From an uncultured Eubacteriales bacterium (GTDB taxonomy: Bacteria; Bacillota; Clostridia; Lachnospirales; Lachnospiraceae), in NCBI GenBank assembly GCA_900314565.1, contig OMVU01000003.1, forward strand, positions 44,341 through 108,340: DNA of 64,000 bases, read 5' to 3'. Within the stretch, counting starts at the first letter, position 1. Every line of letters starts with the position of its first letter. The notes beneath the pieces are model-generated. The model saw only the letters and a list, made by a program, of their open reading frames with translations, was not told where the DNA came from and made no database searches. Made by a program: the position numbers and the translations under genes. This document shows positions 53,182 through 61,450 of this stretch, one piece after another.

Positions 53182-55095
53182 TTATCCGATCGCTCCGAGC
53201 GTATCCGTTCCGGCCTTCACCGTCTTGCCCGCTGTAAAGGAAATATTGTTGTCCGCCGGATCCGTCACGACAAGCATCGTGATCGTCGGATGCCCGGCCG
53301 CCTTGATCACTTCCGGATCGAACGTGATGAGCTTCTCACCGGCTTTCACTTTCTGCCCGTTCTTTACATGGCAGGTAAAGCCCTTGCCGTTCATATTGAC
53401 TGTGTCGAGACCGATGTGAATGAGCACATCCGCTCCGTTCTCAAGCATGAAGCCGACTGCATGATTGCTCTCATCCATCGTCACGGAGATGACGCAGTCC
53501 GCAGGAGCAATGACAACATTGTCTGTCGGCTCGATCGCGATTCCGTCGCCGAGTGCCTTGGATGCGAATACCTGATCCGGGACATCCTCGATAGCGACCG
53601 TCTTTCCGGACAGGAATGCGCGAAGTTCTACCTTCTTTGCCACGCGTACGGCTTCTTCCTCTGCTTCCGGTTCCGGAGCCTTATCGACGCCGCGTGCTTT
53701 TCCTAAAATATATGTGCCTGCGAACGGAACGCCGATCGCGATTGCCATAGCGATTGCGAAAAATACCATCTTATCCGGCTTGATGGAGAGAATGCCGGGA
53801 AGACCGCCGACACCGATACCGAACGCCTCTACGCCGGTAAGGACTGAGAAGATCGCTGCAAGAGCAGAACCTGTCATGGCGCATATGAACGGGAACAGGT
53901 ACTTCAGGTTGACACCGAAGATAGCGGGTTCCGTGACGCCAAGGTAGCAGGAGATGCAGGACGGAACATTGACTTCCTGTGCCTCTTCGTTCTTTCTCTG
54001 AAGAGCGATCATGCCGAGAACAGCAGATCCCTGCGCAATATTGGAGAGCGCGATCATCGGCCAGAGCATCGTTCCGCCGAACTCGGCGACGAGCTGAAGG
54101 TCGATTGCGTTGGTCATGTGGTGCAGACCGGTAATGACAAGCGGTGCGTAGACAAAGCCGAACAGCGCTCCGAAGAGTACGCGTGCCGGTCCCGTAATTC
54201 CCGCATAGACGACGGAGGAGATGACAGAGCCGATCTTCCAGCCGATCGGGCCGAGGACAAAGTGGGCTGCCATGACCGCCAGTGTGATACTGAAGAACGG
54301 AACAAAGATCATCGATACGACCGGCGGAATGATCTTGCGGAAGAACTTCTCAAGGTAGGTCAGAACGAAGCCGGCAAGCATCGCCGGGATGACCTGTGCC
54401 TGATAACCGATCATATTGACCTGGATAAATCCGAAATTCCACTTGGGAATATCCGCTGCCGCCGTACCGGCAACTGCATACGCATTGAGCAGCTGGCCGG
54501 AAACAAGTGTGAGACCGAGAATGATTCCGAGCATTTCCGTTGTGCCCATCTTCTTTGCTATGGACCAGCAGATGCCGACCGGAATACCGACGTGGAAGAC
54601 CGCCTCACCGATGAGCCACAGGAAATGGTCAAGTCCTGCCCAGAACTGGCTCAGCTCGACAAGCGTATGACCGCCCTGGAAAACATACAGGGAGTCGATG
54701 ACATTTCTGAAACCGAGGATAAGACCTCCGGTGATGATGGCCGGGAGGAGCGGAGTAAAGATCTCCGCGAGGACCGTTGCGATCCTCTGCAGCGGATTCT
54801 GATTCCTCTTCGCCGCCTGCTTGACCTCCGCCTTGGAAACGCCGGACACTCCGGCGACGGCTGTAAAGTCATTATAAAAATCTGATACTGTGTTGCCGAT
54901 GATGACCTGGAACTGGCCGGACTGTGTGAATGTTCCCTTGACGACCTTCATTGCCTCGATCTTCTTGATGTCGGCCTTCTTCGGGTCATTCAGAACAAAA
55001 CGCATACGCGTCATACAATGTGAAACGGCACCGATATTCTCTTTGCCACCCACATATTCCAGAAGTTCTCTGGAATCGTCTGTATACTTACCCAT
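53182..55095 (-). CDS. treB: PTS trehalose-specific EIIBCA permease
   Basis: A 637-aa phosphotransferase permease that imports and phosphorylates trehalose. The N-terminal EIIB domain has the phosphocysteine in GAVSHCMTRMRFVL and KGTFTQSGQFQVIIGN; about ten hydrophobic EIIC segments follow (120-455); the C-terminal EIIA(Glc)-type domain has the phosphohistidine in ADVLIHIGLDTV. EIIA fusion is common in Gram-positives. AGGAGGAAAAA precedes the ATG. Transcription probably starts 575 bases upstream at a promoter with three TreR-like operators. No treR gene is seen in the window. Confidence 0.94.
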   Translation of the reverse strand: MGKYTDDSRELLEYVGGKENIGAVSHCMTRMRFVLNDPKKADIKKIEAMKVVKGTFTQSGQFQVIIGNTVSDFYNDFTAVAGVSGVSKAEVKQAAKRNQNPLQRIATVLAEIFTPLLPAIITGGLILGFRNVIDSLYVFQGGHTLVELSQFWAGLDHFLWLIGEAVFHVGIPVGICWSIAKKMGTTEMLGIILGLTLVSGQLLNAYAVAGTAAADIPKWNFGFIQVNMIGYQAQVIPAMLAGFVLTYLEKFFRKIIPPVVSMIFVPFFSITLAVMAAHFVLGPIGWKIGSVISSVVYAGITGPARVLFGALFGFVYAPLVITGLHHMTNAIDLQLVAEFGGTMLWPMIALSNIAQGSAVLGMIALQRKNEEAQEVNVPSCISCYLGVTEPAIFGVNLKYLFPFICAMTGSALAAIFSVLTGVEAFGIGVGGLPGILSIKPDKMVFFAIAMAIAIGVPFAGTYILGKARGVDKAPEPEAEEEAVRVAKKVELRAFLSGKTVAIEDVPDQVFASKALGDGIAIEPTDNVVIAPADCVISVTMDESNHAVGFMLENGADVLIHIGLDTVNMNGKGFTCHVKNGQKVKAGEKLITFDPEVIKAAGHPTITMLVVTDPADNNISFTAGKTVKAGTDTLGAIG

Positions 55096-55380
55096 TTTTT
55101 CCTCCTATTTTACTCCTTCTGAACCCCTTTTGACTGTGAAAAATGCGCCTTCACCGCTCCTCATTGTTTCTCGCTGCTTTTTCACGTTCTGCCTGTATGA
55201 TCGGAGCGCCCGGGCGTCTTACCCGGTCCGCCTGCCGGCGGAAAGGCGGGGTTCAGGTGCTGCTGTCGATACACCTGTTTCCATGAAAGAGATCGTATTG
55301 CCGTACTCATGATGTGTCTTCAGCTGCGTCTCAAAATGTCATATTCCTTATGTTTCATATTTCATGTCTCATGCTGTTTT

Positions 55381-55472
55381 ATCTCAGTGGGGAAGACCCC
55401 CGCTTCTATAAAGCGGAGGATAAATCAATATCCTGCCCGTCTCAGTGGTGGGTTACAATCCCCCACTGAGAT
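55381..55472. mobile_element. 92-bp element with perfect 12-bp terminal inverted repeats in the treB leader
   Basis: The ends are ATCTCAGTGGGG (55381-55392) and CCCCACTGAGAT (55461-55472). Inside are hairpins around CCGCTTCTATAAAGCGG and GGATAAATCAATATCC and a third TCTCAGTGG half-site at 55440. No coding capacity. It looks like a non-autonomous palindromic element; a close relative sits in the treB-treC gap. Confidence 0.6.
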
Positions 55473-55489
55473 AAACGCTCAGCTCCACA

Positions 55490-55612
55490 ATGCTCCACAG
55501 GAGCATTGCTACGCATGCATAGGCACGCGAGGATGCGCAGGGATTCGGTTTGGAAGATGTCAGCTTGCGCTGACCCGAATCCCGCGCCAATTCTCGCGAG
55601 CGAGAATTGAAT
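55490..55612. repeat. Cluster of three stem-loops in the treB leader
   Basis: ATGCTCCACAGGAGCAT (55490-55506); GATTCGG...CCGAATC (55542-55581) with an inner CAGC/GCTG stem; CAATTCTCGCGAGCGAGAATTG (55588-55609). They lie between the tre promoter and the 92-bp element. Confidence 0.75.
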
Positions 55613-55648
55613 TATCAGGATACAAGTTACAAACCTTCCGCGGTAAAG

Positions 55649-55716
55649 TTGTTTATACAAGTACCCGATGAGCTTAGTATACCTTGTTCAAACAAGTCTG
55701 TCAACATGTTTATACA
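55649..55716 (-). promoter_or_regulatory. Tre promoter with three TreR-like operators
   Basis: On the - strand TTGACA (55699-55704), 17-bp spacer, TATACT (55676-55681). Operator-like palindromes: TGTTTATACA (55707-55716, above -35), CTTGTTCAAACAAG (55683-55696, filling the spacer) and TTGTTTATACAA (55649-55660, below the start). They resemble the TTGTATATACAA type bound by TreR. Confidence 0.8.
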
Positions 55717-55773
55717 TCTTTTTTCGACAAGTTATTTAACCATTTTTTTGACCGGTCAGGGAAAGACCGCCTG

Positions 55774-55820
55774 AAAAAAAAAGACTTTATTCCGTCAGAT
55801 CTTTTGAGCGGAATAAAGCT
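55774..55820 (-). terminator. Terminator upstream of the tre promoter
   Basis: On the - strand AGCTTTATTCCG/CGGAATAAAGT is followed by a run of nine T. It ends the adh-CMD transcription unit. A further GAGGCACCGC/GCGGTGCCTC hairpin is at 55849-55897. Confidence 0.88.
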
Positions 55821-55951
55821 CTCTCAATTAAATACAAAATCTCTGATTGAGGCACCGCTGTGGCGCGCCGGAGGATCCGGCAGCCGGGCGGTGCCTCTTT
55901 ACAAAAGTCTGTCTGCCGATGCAGAACCTGTATGCAGCGAAAGGCTGCTGT

Positions 55952-56506
55952 TTATGAAATTGCATCACGCCATGTCGCCGGCTTGAACTGATCTCTGAGC
56001 GGTAAGAGACGCTTGTCTACATCCACCCCCAGCACGGAGTTGAAATTATTCGTTGCCTGCATCTGCGCTCCGAACCCGACGATAATGATGATCTGCTCAT
56101 CCGTATAAAACTTCCGAAGTCCATCGAGCAGCTCGTTCGATACTTTTGTCGGATCTTTTACGATCTGCTGTCCGAGCTTCTGCAAAAGCTTTTCATTTTC
56201 TTCGGTCTCAAAATTATTCGGATCAAGTCCCAGCTCCCTGAGGTCACTGATAAAGAACAGGGAGCACAGCAGGCAGCCGTTGGTCGTAGAGATGGAATGT
56301 GCATAAATGGTCGCCGCACGCAGTCCGACTGCTTTCTCAAGACTCTCCCACGAGTCATACCAGCCCATAAAAGCCTTGTATGTACCGTAGTCCTGAAGCA
56401 TGACGAGCTTCATATTCGTAATCTTTCCTGCAGCATCGAGTTCCTCGTATGCCTTCCTTGCCTCACCTGTAAGTTCCTCCGGCTGTTTTAAACTGACTCT
56501 TGCCAT
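55952..56506 (-). CDS. Carboxymuconolactone decarboxylase (AhpD-like) family protein
   Basis: A 184-aa alpha-helical CMD-domain protein. The redox motif reads TTNGCLLCSLFFISDL (CxxC, with Ser in place of the usual His near it), so a peroxidase-like or thiol-disulfide role is plausible. AAGGAG is three bases before the ATG at 56512 and nine bases before that at 56506, so either may be the start. It lies 84 bases after the alcohol dehydrogenase on the same strand. Confidence 0.8.
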   Translation of the reverse strand: MARVSLKQPEELTGEARKAYEELDAAGKITNMKLVMLQDYGTYKAFMGWYDSWESLEKAVGLRAATIYAHSISTTNGCLLCSLFFISDLRELGLDPNNFETEENEKLLQKLGQQIVKDPTKVSNELLDGLRKFYTDEQIIIIVGFGAQMQATNNFNSVLGVDVDKRLLPLRDQFKPATWRDAIS

Positions 56507-56590
56507 TTTCATATTCTCCTTTCTCTTAAGAACCTCACTTTTTTCCCGGATTTCCTTTTTTGAAACACTGTCTTCATTAACACACCGTAT

Positions 56591-57751
56591 TTATCTTGCC
56601 AGATTCAGGATTTCCACGATCCCAGATGCATCCAATGGAAGATAATGTCCTACCCTTCCATTCCTGGTCGCCCGTTCCGCCATCACCTCAAAATCCCTGT
56701 CATCTATTCCAAACTCTGCCAGAGTGATCCGAAGACCCAGCTTTCTGAAGAACTCCGACAGTTTTTCAGCGAGGATATATGCCCTTTCCTTCTCCGTATG
56801 ATCATAAGGATCTGCGCCAAAGACCCGGCTGGCCAGAAGCGCCGGACGCCACGGCTTTTTCTCCGCCATATACTTTGTCCAGGCAGTGATGGTGACCGCC
56901 ATCCCCTCGCCGTGGGTGATGTTATACTGCGCTGAAAGCTCATGTTCTATGCGGTGTGAAGCCCAGTCCGCACGTCTTCCTGCATCCAGAAAATTATTGT
57001 GGGCCACACTGGCGAGCCACTGAATTTCCCCTCTTGCATTCACGTCTCCGGGATCTTTCAGGAGCCTGCCGGCATTTAAAAGCAATGCTCTGACCGCACC
57101 CTCGATAAGATAATCTGTTGTGTCGGAATGCCTTTCATCCGAAAAATATCTTTCCAGAAGATGGGTCAATACATCTGCAATTCCGACAAATGTCTGGTAA
57201 GGCGGCAGCCCGACAGTAAACCGCGGATTCATAATGGCAAACTGCGGGATGATCCTGTCGTCCTCAAACCCGAGCTTCCATTCTCCGTTCGAGATAATGG
57301 CTGCGTTCGAGGTCTCGGATCCGCTGGATGCCGTCGTGGCGATTACTCCTACGGGCAGGACCTTATGGGGCGCAACGCCCTTATCAAAGAAATCCCATAC
57401 ATCGCCCTCATAGGGGATTCCAAGCGCCACGGCTTTTGCGGTATCTATGGAGCTTCCGCCGCCCACCGCCAGCACGAAGTCTGCATTTTCCTTTTTCCCC
57501 TGTTCCACCAGTTCTCTGACCAGTTCTACTGAAGGATTCGGCACGACATTTCCGCTTTCCAGCAAATGGATCCCCAGTTCTTTGACCGTCTCCCGAATCA
57601 GGGAATGTATGCCAAGTGTCCTTATAAAGTCTCCGCTGTAGATCAGGAGCAAAGATTTTACCTCATACTGCGTGAGTAGATCAGGGAGAGCTTTTTCGCT
57701 GTCTTCTCCAAAAATGATCCTGGCAGGATTGTAATATTTAAATCCGATCAT
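56591..57751 (-). CDS. Iron-containing alcohol dehydrogenase (butanol dehydrogenase type)
   Basis: The 386-aa NAD(P)H-dependent group III alcohol dehydrogenase reduces aldehydes. The cofactor motif is LAVGGGSSIDTAKAVA, and TTASSGSETSNAAII is the family signature. Metal ligands are in IADVLTHLLERY (Asp, His), HRIEHELSAQYNITHGEGMAV (two His). Length fits BDH/YqhD-like enzymes. It starts 59 bases after metQ; its first codons are part of a 31-bp direct repeat of the metQ stop region. Confidence 0.92.
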   Translation of the reverse strand: MIGFKYYNPARIIFGEDSEKALPDLLTQYEVKSLLLIYSGDFIRTLGIHSLIRETVKELGIHLLESGNVVPNPSVELVRELVEQGKKENADFVLAVGGGSSIDTAKAVALGIPYEGDVWDFFDKGVAPHKVLPVGVIATTASSGSETSNAAIISNGEWKLGFEDDRIIPQFAIMNPRFTVGLPPYQTFVGIADVLTHLLERYFSDERHSDTTDYLIEGAVRALLLNAGRLLKDPGDVNARGEIQWLASVAHNNFLDAGRRADWASHRIEHELSAQYNITHGEGMAVTITAWTKYMAEKKPWRPALLASRVFGADPYDHTEKERAYILAEKLSEFFRKLGLRITLAEFGIDDRDFEVMAERATRNGRVGHYLPLDASGIVEILNLAR

Positions 57752-57821
57752 GATTTTTCTCTCTCCTCAATCAGAGCTGCTGTTCCGTCGATTGCAATAT
57801 TCAGATCCGATCATGATTTTT
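57728..57821 (-). repeat. 31-bp direct repeat linking the metQ stop codon and the adh start codon
   Basis: 57728-57758 and 57791-57821 match at 28 of 31 positions and are 63 bases apart. In the right copy TCATGATCGGAT is the metQ stop (TCA TGA). In the left copy the same letters supply the adh start (ATG ATC GGA). Confidence 0.9.
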
Positions 57822-58671
57822 TCCCCTGATTCAGCGGTACTACTGCTCCGTCATATGTCTCTTCAATATATTTGCTGATCTCGTCGCTCTGCAATACTTC
57901 AACAAGGGTCTTTAGCGCCGCATCATTCGCCTTGTCGGGAGATGTGGCGATAATATTTCCATAGGTAGATGCGGCGAGTCCGTCATTTGCCTCCACAGCC
58001 AGAGCTCCGCTCACATGGAGACCGCCCTCGATGGCATAATTTCCGTTGATAACGGCAATATCCACATCCGGAAGTGCAGCCACCAGCTGTTCGGGAGCGA
58101 GTTCCTTGAATGTGATATTCTTCGGATTTGCCGTGATATCTTCTACAGTGGCATTGATTCCGGCATCTTCCTTAAGGGAAATGATTCCCTCCTGGGCAAG
58201 AAGCAGAAGTGCCCTCGCTTCATTTGTGACATTATTCGGAACAGCCACCAGGGCTCCTTCCGGGAGCGCAGCAAGGTCCGCGGTCTTTCCCGCATAGATC
58301 CCGAACGGCTCATAATGAATCGCTCCGATGGAGACCAGATCAGATCCGTTCTCCTTATTGAACTGTTCAAGATATGGCACATGCTGAAAATAGTTGGCAT
58401 CCAGGCTGCCCTCGATCACACCGGTATTCGGAGTGATGGAATCCTCCAGCTTTACGATCTCAAGGGTGATGCCCTTTTCTGCCAGTATGGGCTTGGCCTG
58501 CTCAAGGATCTCTGCATGAGGCGTGATATTGGCACCGACTTTGATCACCGTGCCTGCTTCTTTGGCAGGTGTACTCCCGGATGCGCCGGCACCTCCGCAG
58601 GCGGCCGTGGTAAGGGCTACTGCAGCAGCCAGTGTGAGTGAAAAAATCCTGCGTACGAAATTCTTTTTCAT
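57811..58671 (-). CDS. metQ: MetQ/NlpA methionine-binding lipoprotein
   Basis: A 286-aa solute-binding lipoprotein. The signal peptide ends in a lipobox LTTAACGG. The mature part shows KVGANITPHAEILEQAKPIL, YFQHVPYLEQF and VPNNVTNEARALLLL, the NlpA family pattern. It delivers methionine (or a derivative) to MetNI at the membrane. AAGGAGATTTATT precedes the ATG. It is fifth in the mccB-mccA-metN-metI-metQ operon. Confidence 0.94.
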   Translation of the reverse strand: MKKNFVRRIFSLTLAAAVALTTAACGGAGASGSTPAKEAGTVIKVGANITPHAEILEQAKPILAEKGITLEIVKLEDSITPNTGVIEGSLDANYFQHVPYLEQFNKENGSDLVSIGAIHYEPFGIYAGKTADLAALPEGALVAVPNNVTNEARALLLLAQEGIISLKEDAGINATVEDITANPKNITFKELAPEQLVAALPDVDIAVINGNYAIEGGLHVSGALAVEANDGLAASTYGNIIATSPDKANDAALKTLVEVLQSDEISKYIEETYDGAVVPLNQGKKS

Positions 58672-58800
58672 AATAAATCTCCTTCTTTATTGTTTTTTTC
58701 TATTCCTTCTGTTTTTAGTGTTTTCTGTCTCTTCTGTTCTTATTTTTTCTAAATCTTCCGTCAGGCTCCGGAGAAACTCTTCTTGAAACGGAAGTGCCCG

Positions 58801-59451
58801 CTATTTCCTGCTCCTCTTTGCGATCAGATTCCCGCTCTCCTGGATCAGCATCACCATGATCACAAGTATGGTCACGGTAGTCCAAAGCACATCTTTCTGA
58901 TATCTGTAGTACCCATATTGAAGTGCAATGGCCCCGAGTCCTCCGCCACCGATCACACCTGCCATTGCCGAATATCCGAGGACCGTGGAAATGTTTATAG
59001 CCGCGCCCAGCAGCAGGGACGGTGCTGCCTCCGGCAAAATAAAGTGGATGATTATGTATATGGGGGAAGCCCCCATAGATAAGGCGGCCTCGATTATTCC
59101 GGGCTGCACCTCGCTCAAGGAGGATTCCACCATCCTGGCTACAATAGGAATCGCGCCTACCGTAAGCGGCACTATGGAGGCTGTCGTCCCTATGGAGGAT
59201 CCTGTCACGAACCGTGTGAACGGTATCAGCAGCACAAGGAGGATCAGAAACGGAAGGGATCGGCATATATTAACAGCCATTCCGACCGCAAAATTCACAT
59301 ACCGGTTGGCCATGATGCCGTCTTTTGCCGTCGAATACAGGATGATTCCAATCGGAAGACCTATGATATAGGCAAATACAGAGGCGAAGAAGGTCATTTC
59401 AAGGGTCTCTATTATTCCGCTTTTTATGGCGTCAATTATATAATTGCTCAT
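58801..59451 (-). CDS. metI: MetI methionine ABC transporter permease
   Basis: A 216-aa permease with five membrane helices. The EAA loop reads EAALSMGASPIYIIIHFILPEA, and the protein starts MSNYIIDAIKSGIIETLEMTF. The start overlaps the metN stop by 4 bases (ATGA). Length fits MetI. An overlapping frame on the same strand (58715-59266) is a shadow. Confidence 0.93.
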   Translation of the reverse strand: MSNYIIDAIKSGIIETLEMTFFASVFAYIIGLPIGIILYSTAKDGIMANRYVNFAVGMAVNICRSLPFLILLVLLIPFTRFVTGSSIGTTASIVPLTVGAIPIVARMVESSLSEVQPGIIEAALSMGASPIYIIIHFILPEAAPSLLLGAAINISTVLGYSAMAGVIGGGGLGAIALQYGYYRYQKDVLWTTVTILVIMVMLIQESGNLIAKRSRK

Positions 59452-60452
59452 GCCCCCTTCACCTCCTGTACGCTCAGTCCCCTTCCCTCAAAGAATTTTA
59501 TGACTGTATTCTGATCCTGTATGTCCTTCGGCAGCTCCAGGACCATCTGACCATATCCGATGCCTCCTACGCTTTTTGTGTTGGCACTCAGTATATTTAC
59601 CTTTATTCCCGTACTCTCCACCAGTTCGGCTATAAATGGCCGGCTGGCCGCAAGTCCGTCGAACACGAGACGAATGAGCCTCGCGTCCTTATCCGACGGG
59701 TCAAAAGGATTGCCCGGAAACACAAGTTTTCTCGCCGCGTCTGATCTCGGATTCCGGAATATTTCTTTTACCTCACCGATCTCAGCGAGTTCTCCGTTAT
59801 CTATGATCGCAACTCTGCTGCAGATCTTTTCGACCACAGACATTTCATGGGTAATGATCACTACCGTCAGTTTTCTGGTTCGGTTGATCTCATTTAACAG
59901 ATCCAGAATTTCAGCGGTCATCTTCGGATCAAGGGCACTGGTCGCTTCGTCGCAGAGGAGCACCTTCGGATCCGACGCGAGGGCTCTTGCGATCGCCACC
60001 CGCTGCCGCTGGCCGCCGGAGAGCCTTGAGGGATATTCTTTTTTCTTATCCTCAAGCCCCACCACCCTGAGCATCTCAAGGGCCTTTTCCTTCCTTTTTT
60101 CCTTCGGAAATCCTCTTATTTTCAGCGGCTGCATGACATTGGAGAGGACATTTCTCTGGTGAAGAAGATTAAAGCCCTGGAAGATCATCGCAATCTCTCT
60201 TCTGACGATCCTTATCTCTTTGGAATTCAGCTCTGAAAGATCCTGCCCGTAAAAACTGACGGTTCCGGACGAGACCTCCTCCAACCGATTGAGGGTCCTT
60301 ACCAGAGTGGATTTTCCTGCTCCGCTCATACCTATGATGCCGAATATTTCGCCTTCTCTTATTTCAAGGCTGACATCATTCAGCGCATTGAACTCCTTTC
60401 CGTCGTTTACATATTTTTTTGATACATGATCAAGTTTAAAAACTTCCTTCAT
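59448..60452 (-). CDS. metN: MetN methionine ABC transporter ATPase
   Basis: A 334-aa ATPase: Walker A GIIGMSGAGKSTLVRTLN, signature LSGGQRQRVAIARALA, Walker B KVLLCDEATSALDP, H-loop IITHEMSVV. A C-terminal NIL domain (from about 265: VNILSANTKSVGGIGYGQMVLEL) senses methionine in the cell and gives trans-inhibition, so uptake is limited at protein level. GGAGACAGATGAC lies before the ATG. The substrate is inferred from the family and the sulfur amino acid context. Confidence 0.95.
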   Translation of the reverse strand: MKEVFKLDHVSKKYVNDGKEFNALNDVSLEIREGEIFGIIGMSGAGKSTLVRTLNRLEEVSSGTVSFYGQDLSELNSKEIRIVRREIAMIFQGFNLLHQRNVLSNVMQPLKIRGFPKEKRKEKALEMLRVVGLEDKKKEYPSRLSGGQRQRVAIARALASDPKVLLCDEATSALDPKMTAEILDLLNEINRTRKLTVVIITHEMSVVEKICSRVAIIDNGELAEIGEVKEIFRNPRSDAARKLVFPGNPFDPSDKDARLIRLVFDGLAASRPFIAELVESTGIKVNILSANTKSVGGIGYGQMVLELPKDIQDQNTVIKFFEGRGLSVQEVKGA

Positions 60453-60534
60453 GTCATCTGTCTCCTAAATGTCACACTGATCTCTGTCCGATTTCTGCTC
60501 GAGCGTCACACCCGCTGCTGCTTACATATCTTTA

Positions 60535-61449
60535 TTAAATGTCATACAGGCCCTTGCTCAGATACCTCTCTCCTTTATCGGGAAACACCACGACGATATT
60601 TCCATGGTCTGTTCTCTCTGACAGCCTGATCGCAGCGGAAAGCGCAGCTCCTGACGAAGTCCCGGCGAGCACCCCCTCTCTCCCTGCCAGGAGCCGCGAC
60701 ATATTAAAGGCATCCTGATCCGTCACTTTGATGACCATATCCACCAGGGACATATCCATGGTATCAGCTATGAAATCGTTACCGATGCCCTCAATATCAT
60801 AATCTGCATGTTCCCCTCCGCCGATCACAGAGCCGACCGGATCAGCGAGAACTCCTTTTATCGCAGGATTCTTTTCCTTCAGATACCTCATTACCCCTGA
60901 AAAAGTCCCTCCGCTTCCTGCTCCGGCCACGAAATAATCTATTTTCCCATCCATCTGCCTGTATATTTCAGGCCCCGTAGTCTCATAGTGGGCAAGAGGA
61001 TTCGCAGGGTTATGGAACTGGCCCAGGGATATAGCCCCCGGAATTTCCTTTATGAGCTCTTCGGCCTTTTTCTCAGCTCCCAGCATGCCTTCTTCCCTGC
61101 TCGTGTTGACAACTTTTGCCCCGAGCGCCTTCATGATCTTCTGCTTTTCCACGGAAAATTTCGTCGGAACGGTAAAAATGACCTGATATCCTCTGTTCAG
61201 CGCCGCGATTGCTATACCGATTCCGGTATTTCCTGCGGTAGCTTCCACGATCGTCCCGCCCGGCTGCAGTCTTCCGCTCTCTATGGCCTCATTCAGCATA
61301 TACATTCCAACGCGGTCCTTTATACTGCCTTCCGGATTCAGCAGTTCCAGCTTTGCGTACACCCCGACCTGCTCTCTGATACCCATATTATTGAGCTTCA
61401 GCATCGGGGTATTTCCGATCATATCCTGAATGCTCATATATACATCCAT
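60535..61449 (-). CDS. mccA: Cystathionine beta-synthase/cysteine synthase family (MccA-like)
   Basis: A 304-aa fold II PLP enzyme. The PLP lysine is in NPEGSIKDRVGMYM, the loop is VEATAGNTGIGIA, and GAGSGGTFSGVMRYLKEKN binds the phosphate. The immediate cystathionine lyase neighbour suggests the MccA branch, which makes cystathionine from O-acetylserine and homocysteine, rather than a plain CysK. It begins one base before the mccB stop region ends the previous gene and has GGGGGTGG upstream. Confidence 0.88.
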   Translation of the reverse strand: MDVYMSIQDMIGNTPMLKLNNMGIREQVGVYAKLELLNPEGSIKDRVGMYMLNEAIESGRLQPGGTIVEATAGNTGIGIAIAALNRGYQVIFTVPTKFSVEKQKIMKALGAKVVNTSREEGMLGAEKKAEELIKEIPGAISLGQFHNPANPLAHYETTGPEIYRQMDGKIDYFVAGAGSGGTFSGVMRYLKEKNPAIKGVLADPVGSVIGGGEHADYDIEGIGNDFIADTMDMSLVDMVIKVTDQDAFNMSRLLAGREGVLAGTSSGAALSAAIRLSERTDHGNIVVVFPDKGERYLSKGLYDI

Positions 61450-61450
61450 A

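Noticed and set aside
58715-59266. 183-aa frame on the - strand overlapping metI
   Set aside because: It lies in another frame of the clear MetI permease and gives a His/Arg-rich product without helices.
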